DNA from: Candidatus Manganitrophus sp.
GTDB taxonomy: Bacteria > Nitrospirota > Nitrospiria > SBBL01 > Manganitrophaceae
Length of the DNA stretch: 64,000 nt
Direction of reading: 5' to 3'
Assembly: GCA_028865235.1 (NCBI GenBank)
Contig: CP114561.1
Span: 826,001 to 890,000 of the forward strand
The number at the start of each line of letters is the position of its first letter. The first letter of the stretch is position 1. Positions 18,403-38,540 of this stretch are shown in pieces. The translations under genes were made by a program, and so were the position numbers. Below the pieces are notes generated by a model that was given only the letters and a program-made list of their open reading frames with translations, was not told the DNA's origin and made no database searches.

Positions 18403-19062
18403 CTATTTTTTTCTTAGCCGGCTCCGCCTGCTTTTTGACCTTCCCCCGCTTTGCCTTATGGATCAGGACCAATCCGTTCTCGCTCCCGGGAATCGATCCC
18501 TTGACGAAAACAAGATTTTCCTCCGCGCGGACATCAACGATCTCCAACCCTTCCGCGGTCACCCGCTCGCTTCCCATATGGCCCGGCATTCCCTTGTTCT
18601 TCCAAACGCGGGAGGAAAAGAGCTCGCCCCAATCGATCCGGGACGACGGTGGAACATCGATCCGTGGGTCGCAGGACCTCCCCGATAGTGGTGCCGCTTC
18701 ATCACCCCTTGAAAACCCTTCCCCTTGGAGGTTCCGGTCACGGTGACGAATTCCCCCTTTTGGAAAATCTCCGCCGTAATGACCTGGCCGACGCTGATCC
18801 CGTTGAGGTCTCCCTTAAACTCCCTGAGCACCCGGGCCGGGGCGACATTCGCCCGTTTGAAATGCCCTCGCACCGGTTGGGTCACGCGGTGTTCTTTCAC
18901 CTCGTCAAAGGAGAGCTGCGCCGAGGGGTAACCTTCCCTTTCGACCGTCTTGATCTGAACCACCTTACAGGGGCCGACCTCGATGACCGTGACGGGAACG
19001 AGCTTCCCCTCGTCATACACCTGCGTCATCCCAAGCTTATATCCGATTAATCCGTCTACCAT
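18403..19062 (-). CDS. rplC: 50S ribosomal protein L3, two frameshifts
   Basis: First L protein of the S10 operon. It starts [20 protein letters not shown] and has [20 protein letters not shown] and [11 protein letters not shown]. An indel near 18605 shifts the frame; the true continuation is [21 protein letters not shown] second, one extra A in the seven-base run at 18406-18412, destroys the TAG stop at 18403 and makes L3 appear fused to L4. Both are homopolymer-type errors. Confidence 0.93.
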
Positions 19063-19085
19063 CTCTCTCTATTCCCCTTCGCTAT

Positions 19086-19182
19086 TTAAAGCTTGATCTC
19101 CACATTCACGCCCGCCGAGAGATTCAATTTCATCAGGGCATCGACCGTCTCCGGCGTCGGCTCCAAAATATCGATGAGGCGC

Positions 19183-19193
<11 letters not shown>
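19086..19193 (-). CDS. rpsJ: 30S ribosomal protein S10, only the last 35 codons present
   Basis: The frame [20 protein letters not shown] then [15 protein letters not shown], stop at 19086, is the S10 C-terminus. The first two thirds of the gene (about 67 codons), its start and its ribosome binding site are missing. The sequence passes directly from the EF-Tu C-terminal codons GAGVVA into RTHKRL. S10 is essential and no other copy is in the window, so the loss of roughly 200-250 bases is probably an assembly or consensus fault at the shared bases around CGAA. Confidence 0.88.
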
Positions 19194-20375
<1,182 letters not shown>

Positions 20376-20388
20376 TCCTCCAAATAAT

Positions 20389-20425
20389 CGTTACTCGTGA
20401 TTCGTTATTCGTGAATCGTGAATCA
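20389..20425. repeat. spacer word repeat (fusA-tuf)
   Basis: The words CGTTACTCGTGATTCG, GTTATTCGTG and AATCGTGAATC stand in a row. They match the words of the rpsK-rpsD spacer at 5372-5441. Confidence 0.55.
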
Positions 20426-20456
20426 ATGCGATGAAGATTCAGATTAGCGTTTACTT

Positions 20457-22550
<2,094 letters not shown>

Positions 22551-22602
22551 TGGACTCTGTCTACCGCTGTTTTTCCTCTCCGGCCTCCGTGAACAGCCCC
22601 TA

Positions 22603-23133
<531 letters not shown>

Positions 23134-23149
23134 TCAGATCAACCTCTCC

Positions 23150-23523
23150 TTATTTCGGACGCTTGGCGCCGTACTTCGAGCGCCCCTGCTTGCGATTCGC
23201 GACGCCGACCGTATCGAGCGCGCCGCGGACGATGTGGTAGCGAACGCCGGGAAGATCCTTCACGCGGCCGCCGCGGATCAGCACGACCGAGTGCTCCTGC
23301 AGGTTGTGGCCTTCACCCCCGGAATGTAGGACGTCACTTCGAACCCGTTGGTCAGGCGGACCCGGGCGACCTTGCGCAGCGCCGAGTTCGGCTTCTTCGG
23401 CGTCGTGGTGTAGACGCGGATGCAGACGCCTCGCTTCTGAGGCGATCCCTTCAGCGCCGGACTTTTGGTCTTTGTCCGGGCTTTTTCACGTCCTCTTTTA
23501 ATCAACTGACTGACTGTGGGCAC
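23150..23523 (-). CDS. rpsL: 30S ribosomal protein S12, one frameshift
   Basis: Decoding-centre protein, the site of streptomycin resistance mutations. It starts at GTG 23523 behind AGGAGG: V(M)[18 protein letters not shown]. The conserved [20 protein letters not shown] (Lys43 region) is present and wild type. After YIPG an indel near 23320 shifts the frame; the remainder is [20 protein letters not shown] and [20 protein letters not shown] then [14 protein letters not shown], stop at 23150. First gene of the long ribosomal operon. Confidence 0.9.
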
Positions 23524-23557
23524 AGACCCTCCTGTAATGAAGCACCGAAACTGTGGA

Positions 23558-23586
23558 AGTATAGTGAAAGAATTCTTATTTGTCAA
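23558..23586 (-). promoter_or_regulatory. strong sigma-70 type promoter for the str-S10-spc-alpha run
   Basis: On the minus strand TTGACA (23581-23586) and TATACT (23558-23563) are separated by exactly 17 bases. The leader to the GTG of rpsL would be about 28 bases and contains AGGAGG. Confidence 0.82.
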
Positions 23587-23593
23587 GCGCTTT

Positions 23594-23631
23594 GTTGAAG
23601 TCTCCCGCTGCAAAACACGGGAGACTTCAAC
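23594..23631. repeat. perfect 14-base inverted repeat between rpoC and the rpsL promoter
   Basis: GTTGAAGTCTCCCG (23594-23607) and its exact complement (23618-23631) enclose ten bases. In the direction of rpoC transcription a run of eight T lies before the hairpin and none after it, so it is not a textbook terminator. It could still stop or protect the rpoBC transcript. Confidence 0.7.
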
Positions 23632-23658
23632 ACGAAAAAAAATCGATCCGTACTGCGC

Positions 23659-27852
<4,194 letters not shown>

Positions 27853-27864
27853 TTAAAAATTGTG

Positions 27865-31987
<4,123 letters not shown>

Positions 31988-32047
31988 TCAATCCTCCTGG
32001 AGTCCACGTTCAAGGTCATCCCGTAAAGACCGTTCCGGAAAATCGAC

Positions 32048-32080
32048 GGCGGGAATCCCCTTTTATTGAAAGGTCCCGCC
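32048..32080 (-). promoter_or_regulatory. hairpin in the rplL-rpoB spacer, possible attenuator
   Basis: GGCGGGA (32048-32054) pairs with TCCCGCC (32074-32080), and inner bases can extend the stem. It lies in the 195-base spacer between rplL and rpoB. In E. coli this same spacer holds an attenuator that lowers rpoB relative to rplL. Only a short, broken T-rich stretch follows on the minus strand. Confidence 0.45.
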
Positions 32081-32182
32081 TCCGAATTTGGATTTCCGAT
32101 CTTTTACGTCCTGATGATCCTTCGATCGAACTCAGTTTAAAACCGATTTGAAGACGCACTCGGTCTGGAGTGGCCGAACATC

Positions 32183-32587
32183 TTACTTGATTTCGACCTT
32201 GGCCCCATTTTCTTCGAGCTTCTTCTTCATCGATTCGGCCTCTTCCTTGGTGACACCGCTCTTCACGGTTTTCGGGGCCCCTTCGACGAGATCCTTCGCT
32301 TCCTTCAGACCGAGGTTGGTCAACTCGCGTACCACTTTGATGACCTGAATTTTCTTATCGCCCGCAGCGGAAAGAACCACGTCAAATGCCGTTTTCTCCT
32401 CGGCCGCTGCAGCCGCCTGGCCACCCCCGCCCCCGGGAGCTGCGGCGACGGCCATCGGCGCCGCGGCGGTGACGCCGAATCGCTCTTCAACCATCTTAAT
32501 CAACTCAGCCAACTGAAGTACAGGCATCTTCTCAACGGCCTTGATAATCTGATCGTTCGTTAACTCCATTTCCTCTGTCTGTGCCAT
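32183..32587 (-). CDS. rplL: 50S ribosomal protein L7/L12
   Basis: 134 aa stalk protein that recruits translation factors. It starts at ATG 32587 ([20 protein letters not shown]). It has a dimerisation helix, an Ala/Gly hinge ([17 protein letters not shown]) and the factor-binding domain [20 protein letters not shown] with [20 protein letters not shown]. The upstream in-frame extension covers the spacer repeat and is not coding. The frame is intact. Confidence 0.96.
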   Translation of the reverse strand: MAQTEEMELTNDQIIKAVEKMPVLQLAELIKMVEERFGVTAAAPMAVAAAPGGGGGQAAAAAEEKTAFDVVLSAAGDKKIQVIKVVRELTNLGLKEAKDLVEGAPKTVKSGVTKEEAESMKKKLEENGAKVEIK

Positions 32588-32619
32588 TTTCGGTTCTCTC
32601 CTTATTAAATAAACGGGTT

Positions 32620-32650
32620 TGTAGGGGCGGCCCCCTGTGGCCGCCCATGT
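32620..32650. repeat. GGGCGGCC hairpin repeat in the rplJ-rplL spacer
   Basis: TGTAGG is followed by GGGCGGCC (32625-32632) and its perfect complement GGCCGCCC (32639-32646) with a six-base loop. The GTAGGGGCGG...CCGCCC pattern looks like a dispersed REP-type palindrome known from many bacterial genomes. Only this copy is seen in the window. Confidence 0.55.
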
Positions 32651-32669
32651 TTGATCTTCTTTCGTAAAC

Positions 32670-33197
32670 TTAGGCCGAGGGCGCCTGACGTTTATCATGG
32701 ACCGCTTGGAGGGTCCTGACGAATTTGCTTAATACGCCGTTGAGGGTACCAGCCAATCCGTAGAGCGGAGATTTCAGGCGGCCAATGAACTGGCCGACCA
32801 AGACCTCTTTGGGTGGGAGCTTCGAGATCTGCTTCAGTCGGACCAGATCGACGACCTGATTTTCGACAACCCCCACCTTGATCTTCAGCTTTTTCTGTTT
32901 GTCCGCAATGTTATTCAATGCCTTCGCCGGAGCGACCGGATCGTCATAACCGAGGGCCACGGCAATCGGCCCCTTGAAATGATCACGAATCCCCTGCAAT
33001 GTCGTCCCTTCTGCGGCCCGGTAGGCAAGGGTGTTCTTAATGACCTTAAACTCCCCTTTCGCCCGGCGGAGCTCGTTCTTCACCTCTCGGATCTCTTCGA
33101 CCTCCATGCCGGAAAACTCGGCCAGGACGGCCACCTTGGCCCGGGAAAACTTTTCCTTCAACTCCGCAATCATCACACCTTTTTCTTCTTTTTTCAT
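32670..33197 (-). CDS. rplJ: 50S ribosomal protein L10
   Basis: 175 aa base of the L7/L12 stalk and usual autogenous regulator of rplJL. It has [40 protein letters not shown] and [20 protein letters not shown], plus a C-terminal helix that anchors L7/L12. The spacer to rplA is only 59 bases, so there is no room for a long L10 leader of the E. coli type. The frame is intact. Confidence 0.95.
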   Translation of the reverse strand: MKKEEKGVMIAELKEKFSRAKVAVLAEFSGMEVEEIREVKNELRRAKGEFKVIKNTLAYRAAEGTTLQGIRDHFKGPIAVALGYDDPVAPAKALNNIADKQKKLKIKVGVVENQVVDLVRLKQISKLPPKEVLVGQFIGRLKSPLYGLAGTLNGVLSKFVRTLQAVHDKRQAPSA

Positions 33198-33256
33198 CTT
33201 CCGCCCTTATTCTTCGTTTCTTGTTAACCTGTCTGGTACGGCCACGAAAAAACCGA

Positions 33257-33946
33257 TTAAGTGATGCCGCCGATGCTCCCCGTATCAATTGGAATGCCGG
33301 GCCCCATTGTGGAAGAGACCGTAATCCCCTTGACATATTTCCCTTTGGCCGAAGCCGGCTTGGCCTTGATAATAGAGTCGATGATGATACCGGCATTTTC
33401 AGAAAGCTGTTGCGCGGTGAAGGAAACCCGGCCGATCGTCACGTGAATGATGGCGGCTTTTTCAACCCGATACTCCACCTTTCCCTGTCGAATCTCTCTG
33501 ATCGCCCGCGCCACATCGAAGGTCACCGTTCCGGTCTTCGGATTCGGCATCAAACCGCGCGGACCGAGGACCTTTCCCAATCGACCGACCACTCCCATTA
33601 AATCGGGGGTCGCAACAACCGTATCGAAATCAAGCCATCCCTGGTTGATCTTCTCGATCAGTTCATCCAAGCCGACGTAATCGGCCCCGGCCTGGGTCGC
33701 CTCTTTTTCTTTTTCTCCCTTTGCAAAGACCAGGATGCGCACTTTTTTTCCGGTTCCATGCGGGAGGACAACCGAGCCGCGCACCATTTGATCGGAGTGC
33801 TTCGGATCGACCCCCAGGCGAACCGCCATATCGACACTCTCGTCGAACTTGGCGAAATGAACTTGCTTTACCAGATCAAATGCCTCATCGAGCTTATATG
33901 CCCTCTCCTCAACCTTTGCGACTGCCCCCTCGTATTTTTTACCCAT
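33257..33946 (-). CDS. rplA: 50S ribosomal protein L1
   Basis: 229 aa L1-stalk protein, in many bacteria a translational repressor of rplK-rplA. It has [20 protein letters not shown], the [20 protein letters not shown] loop and [20 protein letters not shown] then [15 protein letters not shown]. It ends [20 protein letters not shown]. The frame is intact. Confidence 0.97.
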   Translation of the reverse strand: MGKKYEGAVAKVEERAYKLDEAFDLVKQVHFAKFDESVDMAVRLGVDPKHSDQMVRGSVVLPHGTGKKVRILVFAKGEKEKEATQAGADYVGLDELIEKINQGWLDFDTVVATPDLMGVVGRLGKVLGPRGLMPNPKTGTVTFDVARAIREIRQGKVEYRVEKAAIIHVTIGRVSFTAQQLSENAGIIIDSIIKAKPASAKGKYVKGITVSSTMGPGIPIDTGSIGGIT

Positions 33947-33989
33947 TTTCCCCTCGGCTTATAGATCCTATTCCAAAGTATGTGCTGAA

Positions 33990-34412
33990 CTACTCGACTG
34001 TAATGCCCATGCTTCGCGCCGTTCCCTCGACGATCTTGCGGGCCCCCTCCAGATCGACTGCATTCAAATCCTGCATTTTCGTTTTTGCGATCTCTTCGAC
34101 CTGGGCACGGGTCACCTTGCCGACTTTGTCTTTCTGAGGAACGGCCGATCCCTTGATGATCCCCGCCGCTTTTTTAAGAAGCTCCGCAGCGGGAGGACTT
34201 TTCAGGACAAAGGTGAATGTGCGATCCGAGTAGATGCTGATGAGAGCGGGGATAATCGTCCCCTCTTGCCCCTGTGTCTTGGCATTGAAGGCCTTGCAGA
34301 ACTCCATGATGTTGACGCCATGCTGACCTAAGGCCGGACCGACCGGAGGAGCCGGATTCGCCTTGCCCGCCGGAATTTGAAGCTTAACCATTGCCGTCAC
34401 TTCTTTCGCCAT
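33990..34412 (-). CDS. rplK: 50S ribosomal protein L11
   Basis: 140 aa; L11 binds the GTPase-associated rRNA and is needed for stringent-response sensing. N-terminal [20 protein letters not shown] with [21 protein letters not shown]-terminal domain [20 protein letters not shown] and [11 protein letters not shown]. The frame is intact. Confidence 0.97.
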   Translation of the reverse strand: MAKEVTAMVKLQIPAGKANPAPPVGPALGQHGVNIMEFCKAFNAKTQGQEGTIIPALISIYSDRTFTFVLKSPPAAELLKKAAGIIKGSAVPQKDKVGKVTRAQVEEIAKTKMQDLNAVDLEGARKIVEGTARSMGITVE

Positions 34413-34451
34413 TTGATCTCCTTAAAGCGGATATAAATTGCTGAGATACCG

Positions 34452-34982
34452 TTAGACCTTTTCTACCTGTAGAAAGCTTAGCTCCACCGGGGTCGATCTT
34501 CCAAAAATACTGACCAATACCTTCACCTTGCTCTGGTCGGGGTTCACCTCGTCGATGACTCCATTGAATCCCAAGAACGGTCCGTCGGTGATCCGGACAT
34601 TGTCCCCCTTCTCGAACTGCGTCTTTTCCCGCGGTTTACCGACCCCTTCATCAATCTGCTTTAAAAGTACGTCGACTTCATGTTGAGAAAGCGGGGAAGG
34701 GGCCTCGCCGCCTCCTAAAAATCCGGTGACCTTGGGGGTGCTCTTCACCAGTTGTTGAAGTTCATCATCCATGTTCATCTCAACGAGAACATAACCGGGG
34801 AAGAACTTCTTCGTCGAGACCCGCTTTTTCCCTTCTTTGATCTCAACCACTTCTTCCGTCGGGATCAGCACCTTGCCGACTTTTTCTTCCAGACCGAGCG
34901 CTTTGATCCGCTCCTCGAGACTGGCTTTGACGCGCCCCTCATAACCGGAATAGGTATGAATGACATACCAGTTTTTTTCCAT
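34452..34982 (-). CDS. nusG: transcription termination/antitermination protein NusG
   Basis: 176 aa from ATG 34982 (MEKNWYVIHTYSGYEGRVKA), which has GGAGAG upstream; a longer frame to 35054 overlaps secE and is not used. The NGN domain has VEMNMDDELQQLVKSTPKVT and GFLGGGEAPSPLS. The KOW domain has FEKGDNVRITDGPFLGFNGV and SIFGRSTPVELSFLQVEKV. It couples polymerase to Rho or to the ribosome. Placed between secE and rplK as usual. Confidence 0.96.
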   Translation of the reverse strand: MEKNWYVIHTYSGYEGRVKASLEERIKALGLEEKVGKVLIPTEEVVEIKEGKKRVSTKKFFPGYVLVEMNMDDELQQLVKSTPKVTGFLGGGEAPSPLSQHEVDVLLKQIDEGVGKPREKTQFEKGDNVRITDGPFLGFNGVIDEVNPDQSKVKVLVSIFGRSTPVELSFLQVEKV

Positions 34983-35010
34983 CAAACTCTCCTTCAACAT
35001 TATCTGGGAC

Positions 35011-35205
35011 TCAAACGACCAAGCGCAGTAGGCGGACCAAGATGAGATCCACAACGGCTAGGAAAACGGAGACAATCACAGTAAAAACAATCACCACGGT
35101 TGTTGACCCAATCGTCTCATTTTTGCTGGGAAAGGTGACCTTCGAAAGTTCGCTCTTAACATCTTTAAAGAAATCGCTGATGGTTTGGAAAAACCGCTTG
35201 ATCAT
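35011..35205 (-). CDS. secE: preprotein translocase subunit SecE
   Basis: 64 aa single-helix form. An amphipathic helix KRFFQTISDFFKDVKSELSK is followed by VTFPSKNETIGSTTVVIVFT, which leads into the one transmembrane segment. It clamps SecY (8109). Placed between tRNA-Trp and nusG. Confidence 0.93.
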   Translation of the reverse strand: MIKRFFQTISDFFKDVKSELSKVTFPSKNETIGSTTVVIVFTVIVSVFLAVVDLILVRLLRLVV

Positions 35206-35246
35206 TTTTTCTCTACCTCAGTTTGCGCCTTCTCGGCGTCTCGACC

Positions 35247-35324
35247 TGGCAGGCCAGGAGGGATTCGAACCCCCAACATGCGGTTTTGGAGACCGCCGCT
35301 CTAACCAATTGGAGCTACTGGCCT
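35247..35324 (-). tRNA. trnW: tRNA-Trp (CCA anticodon)
   Basis: Cloverleaf read on the minus strand: acceptor AGGCCAG pairs with CTGGCCT, D-arm GCTCCAATTGGTTAGAGC, anticodon stem-loop GCGGT-CTCCAAA-ACCGC, T-arm GGGGGTTCGAATCCCTC. G is the discriminator and CCA is encoded. It lies between rpmG and secE, its usual neighbourhood. Confidence 0.97.
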
Positions 35325-35334
35325 ATTTCATAGA

Positions 35335-35486
35335 TGTGGGGCCCGTGCGGCGACTCAGAAAGGGTCCTCCGATGCCCACCTGCCCAGCCCTCTAATTTTG
35401 GGTCCACCTCAAGCCTGCTTAATGGGTACATCATTACGATGTCCCCCACGCCCCCGCTGCTCAGACAGGCAAGGCTGATCCTCGCC
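35335..35486 (-). repeat. structured intergenic repeat, unit D, double (rpmG-tRNA-Trp spacer)
   Basis: Begins TGTGGGGCCCGTGCGGCGAC, continues GGGTCCTCCGATGCCCACC, and a second degenerate unit follows with CATTACGATGTCCCCCACGC and CAGGC-AAG-GCTG before ATCCTCGCC. Composition and length (152 bases) resemble the double unit B. It starts seven bases after the rpmG stop and ends eleven before the tRNA. Confidence 0.75.
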
Positions 35487-35492
35487 TTATCT

Positions 35493-35642
35493 TTATTTCA
35501 CTTCCTTATGAGCCGTATGCTTGCGACAGGAATTGCAATACTTCTTGAGCTCAATCCGATCGGGAGTATTCCTCTTGTTCTTATTGGTTGAATAATTCCG
35601 TCTCTTGCAATCGGTGCAAGCCATCGTAACGATATCGCGCAT
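35493..35642 (-). CDS. rpmG: 50S ribosomal protein L33
   Basis: 49 aa, too short for many gene finders, read directly: [49 protein letters not shown]. It has the zinc pairs CTDC and CNSC of the Cys-containing form. Placed between tuf and tRNA-Trp, as in many genomes. Confidence 0.96.
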   Translation of the reverse strand: MRDIVTMACTDCKRRNYSTNKNKRNTPDRIELKKYCNSCRKHTAHKEVK

Positions 35643-35670
35643 GGTTGGATCCTACCTTATCTAATAGCTC

Positions 35671-36862
<1,192 letters not shown>

Positions 36863-36956
36863 CTATCCCTCCAAAAATTCCGTCTTACGGTGACCCCTAC
36901 GTCATTCCCACCGCGCTGTTCATTACACTAAGACCCTGCCCGACTTTCGTCTTCAC

Positions 36957-37032
36957 TGGAGCCCTCGACCGGAATCGAACCGGTGACCTCATCCTTACCA
37001 AGGATGTGCTCTGCCAACTGAGCTACATGGGC
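36957..37032 (-). tRNA. trnT: tRNA-Thr (GGT anticodon)
   Basis: Cloverleaf: GCCCATG acceptor, D-arm GCTCAGTTGGCAGAGC, anticodon arm CATCC-TTGGTAA-GGATG, T-arm ACCGGTTCGATTCCGGT, discriminator T and encoded CCA. One acceptor pair is mismatched (CGAGGGC where CGTGGGC or CATGGGC is expected), possibly a base error. Confidence 0.95.
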
Positions 37033-37125
37033 TCAATAGATTTGCTATTGAGTTATCAGGCAAGGTAACAAGCGGCTCTCTATCTTAATTCCTCTCTTAA
37101 TCCTCTCAGCTTCATGAAACTGAAT

Positions 37126-37200
37126 TGGAGCGGGAAACGGGATTTGAACCCGCGACCCCTAGCTTGGAAGGCTAGCGCTCTACCGCTGAGCTATTCCCGC
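37126..37200 (-). tRNA. trnG: tRNA-Gly (TCC anticodon)
   Basis: Acceptor GCGGGAA pairs with TTCCCGC, D-arm GCTCAGCGGTAGAGC, anticodon arm CTAGC-CTTCCAA-GCTAG, T-arm GCGGGTTCAAATCCCGT, then T and encoded CCA. Confidence 0.97.
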
Positions 37201-37249
37201 ATGAGCCTATTTTTAAATCGGTCGACGGCTGAGACCCTCTTCACTTACG

Positions 37250-37335
37250 TGGTGGGGAGGGGCGGATTCGAACCTCCGAAGCCCTTTGGCGACAGATTTA
37301 CAGTCTGATCCCTTTGGCCACTCGGGAACCTCCCC
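37250..37335 (-). tRNA. trnY: tRNA-Tyr (GTA anticodon)
   Basis: 86-base class II tRNA: acceptor GGGGAGG pairs with CCTCCCC, anticodon arm CAGAC-TGTAAAT... with GTA, a long variable arm (CGCCAAAGGGCTTCG) and T-arm GGAGGTTCGAATCCGCC. It has discriminator A and encoded CCA. Confidence 0.96.
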
Positions 37336-37400
37336 GGGAACTGAAGTCCGGATCCTCGTGATCTGCCTCTGTCTACAATTGCAAACAGCCCAACCTGCTC

Positions 37401-37476
37401 TGGAGCTGGCGAGAGGAGTCGAACCCCCGACCTGCTGATTACAAGTCAGCTGCTCTACCAACTGAGCTACGCCAGC
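37401..37476 (-). tRNA. trnT: tRNA-Thr (TGT anticodon)
   Basis: Acceptor GCTGGCG pairs with CGCCAGC, D-arm GCTCAGTTGGTAGAGC, anticodon arm CTGAC-TTGTAAT-CAGCA with TGT, T-arm CGGGGGTTCGACTCCTC, then T and encoded CCA. First gene of the Thr-Tyr-Gly-Thr-tuf unit, the same order as thrU-tyrU-glyT-thrT-tufB of E. coli. Confidence 0.96.
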
Positions 37477-37596
37477 TTATATTCTTTACAACCTGGAAAA
37501 AACTGTGCTATAAGCTCCCGTATTTCATTTAATTTCAAATCGATTGAAGCCCTGAAAAAAGGAAGGAAGAGGCTAAACCAGCCAGATAAACGATTA

Positions 37597-37625
37597 ATTA
37601 TAGTTTTGAGTTATCACTTTGTCAA
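37597..37625 (-). promoter_or_regulatory. consensus sigma-70 promoter for the tRNA-tuf-secE-rpoBC block
   Basis: On the minus strand TTGACA (37620-37625) and TATAAT (37597-37602) with exactly 17 bases between, a full consensus promoter. Transcription would start near 37590, about 115 bases before the first tRNA. Confidence 0.9.
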
Positions 37626-37700
37626 TAGGGAAAGCAAGAATATTTTTAATTTATAACCTTCTCACACCATGAAAACCGTGAAACTCAGCAGGAGGTATTA

Positions 37701-38453
37701 ATGGCAACCCTATTTAGATCCATTTTTTTCTGGATGATCTTCGGTCTCTTTCTCTCGATTTATTCCCCTCCCGTCTCTGCCCTGGATCTAGATATCGACC
37801 TGGGACTGGGCCCCACGCTCCTCAGCCAAGAAGAATTAAAAGACCTGAGCGAGGAGATGGGCCTTGCATTAAGTTATCTTCCTCTTAGCCCCGCAGAATC
37901 ACTTGGAATCCTGGGGATCGACATCGGGGTCGAAGTCACCGCAGCAAACATCCGCGAAGACCATTCATACTGGACCAAAGTGACAGAAGATCCACCTAGC
38001 CAAATCATCCTTCCAAAACTGCATATTCAAAAAGGACTTCCCTTCGGATTCGATATTGGAGCGGTTTATTCAAAAGTTCCTCAATCGAACGTTTCAATGG
38101 TAGGAGGCGAACTCAAATGGGCGTTCATTTCGGGGAATGCCGTTTGGCCGGCCGTCGCAATTCGGGGGTCTTACACCAGACTCCTCGGCGTTGATGATCT
38201 AGAGTTGGAAACCATCGGAGCGGATCTCTCTATCAGCAAAGGCCTTGCTTTTGTCACACCCTATGCCGGTATCGGTCAGGTTTGGATCAGAAGCAAGGAG
38301 AAAGTCAGCAGTCTTGACCTGGAAAAAGAAAGCCTCAGTCTAACAAAAGGCTTTATCGGGGTCAAGATCTCCCTTTTAATTATTAATTTTGTCGCCGAGG
38401 CTGATTTTTCGAAGATTCCGCTTTATTCAGGAAGGATCAATATCGGTTTCTAG
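37701..38453 (+). CDS. predicted outer-membrane beta-barrel protein, function unknown
   Basis: 250 aa behind AGGAGGT. A signal peptide (residues 1-27, SPPVSA before LDLDIDLG) is followed by alternating amphipathic strands (GFDIGAVYSKV, WPAVAIRGSYTRLLG, GLAFVTPYAGIGQVWI, RINIGF) and a C-terminal Phe, the usual BAM recognition residue. The length fits an 8- to 12-strand barrel. I do not recognise the family. It is monocistronic, divergent from the tRNA promoter, with its own terminator. Confidence 0.8.
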   Translation: MATLFRSIFFWMIFGLFLSIYSPPVSALDLDIDLGLGPTLLSQEELKDLSEEMGLALSYLPLSPAESLGILGIDIGVEVTAANIREDHSYWTKVTEDPPSQIILPKLHIQKGLPFGFDIGAVYSKVPQSNVSMVGGELKWAFISGNAVWPAVAIRGSYTRLLGVDDLELETIGADLSISKGLAFVTPYAGIGQVWIRSKEKVSSLDLEKESLSLTKGFIGVKISLLIINFVAEADFSKIPLYSGRINIGF

Positions 38454-38477
38454 GAGACCATACGTAGATCTGAACGA

Positions 38478-38524
38478 GGGGCTGTTCTTCTCAATATTGG
38501 TGAAGACAGCCCCTTTAATTTTTA
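38478..38524 (+). terminator. intrinsic terminator of the outer-membrane protein gene
   Basis: GGGGCTGT (38478-38485) pairs with ACAGCCCC (38506-38513), extendable by TCTTC/GAAG with a one-base bulge, followed by TTTAATTTTT. It lies just before the 3' end of the convergent polysaccharide cluster. Confidence 0.85.
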
Positions 38525-38540
38525 CTACAGGTGATTCCGC

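Noticed and set aside
17747..18589. Single long frame joining the end of L3 with L4
   Set aside because: One extra base in a seven-A run removes the L3 stop codon. Without it L3 ends normally and L4 has its own ATG with family N-terminus.
23594..23631. Hairpin taken as a rho-independent terminator of rpoC
   Set aside because: The T-run precedes the stem in the direction of transcription and none follows, so the intrinsic-terminator rule is not met.
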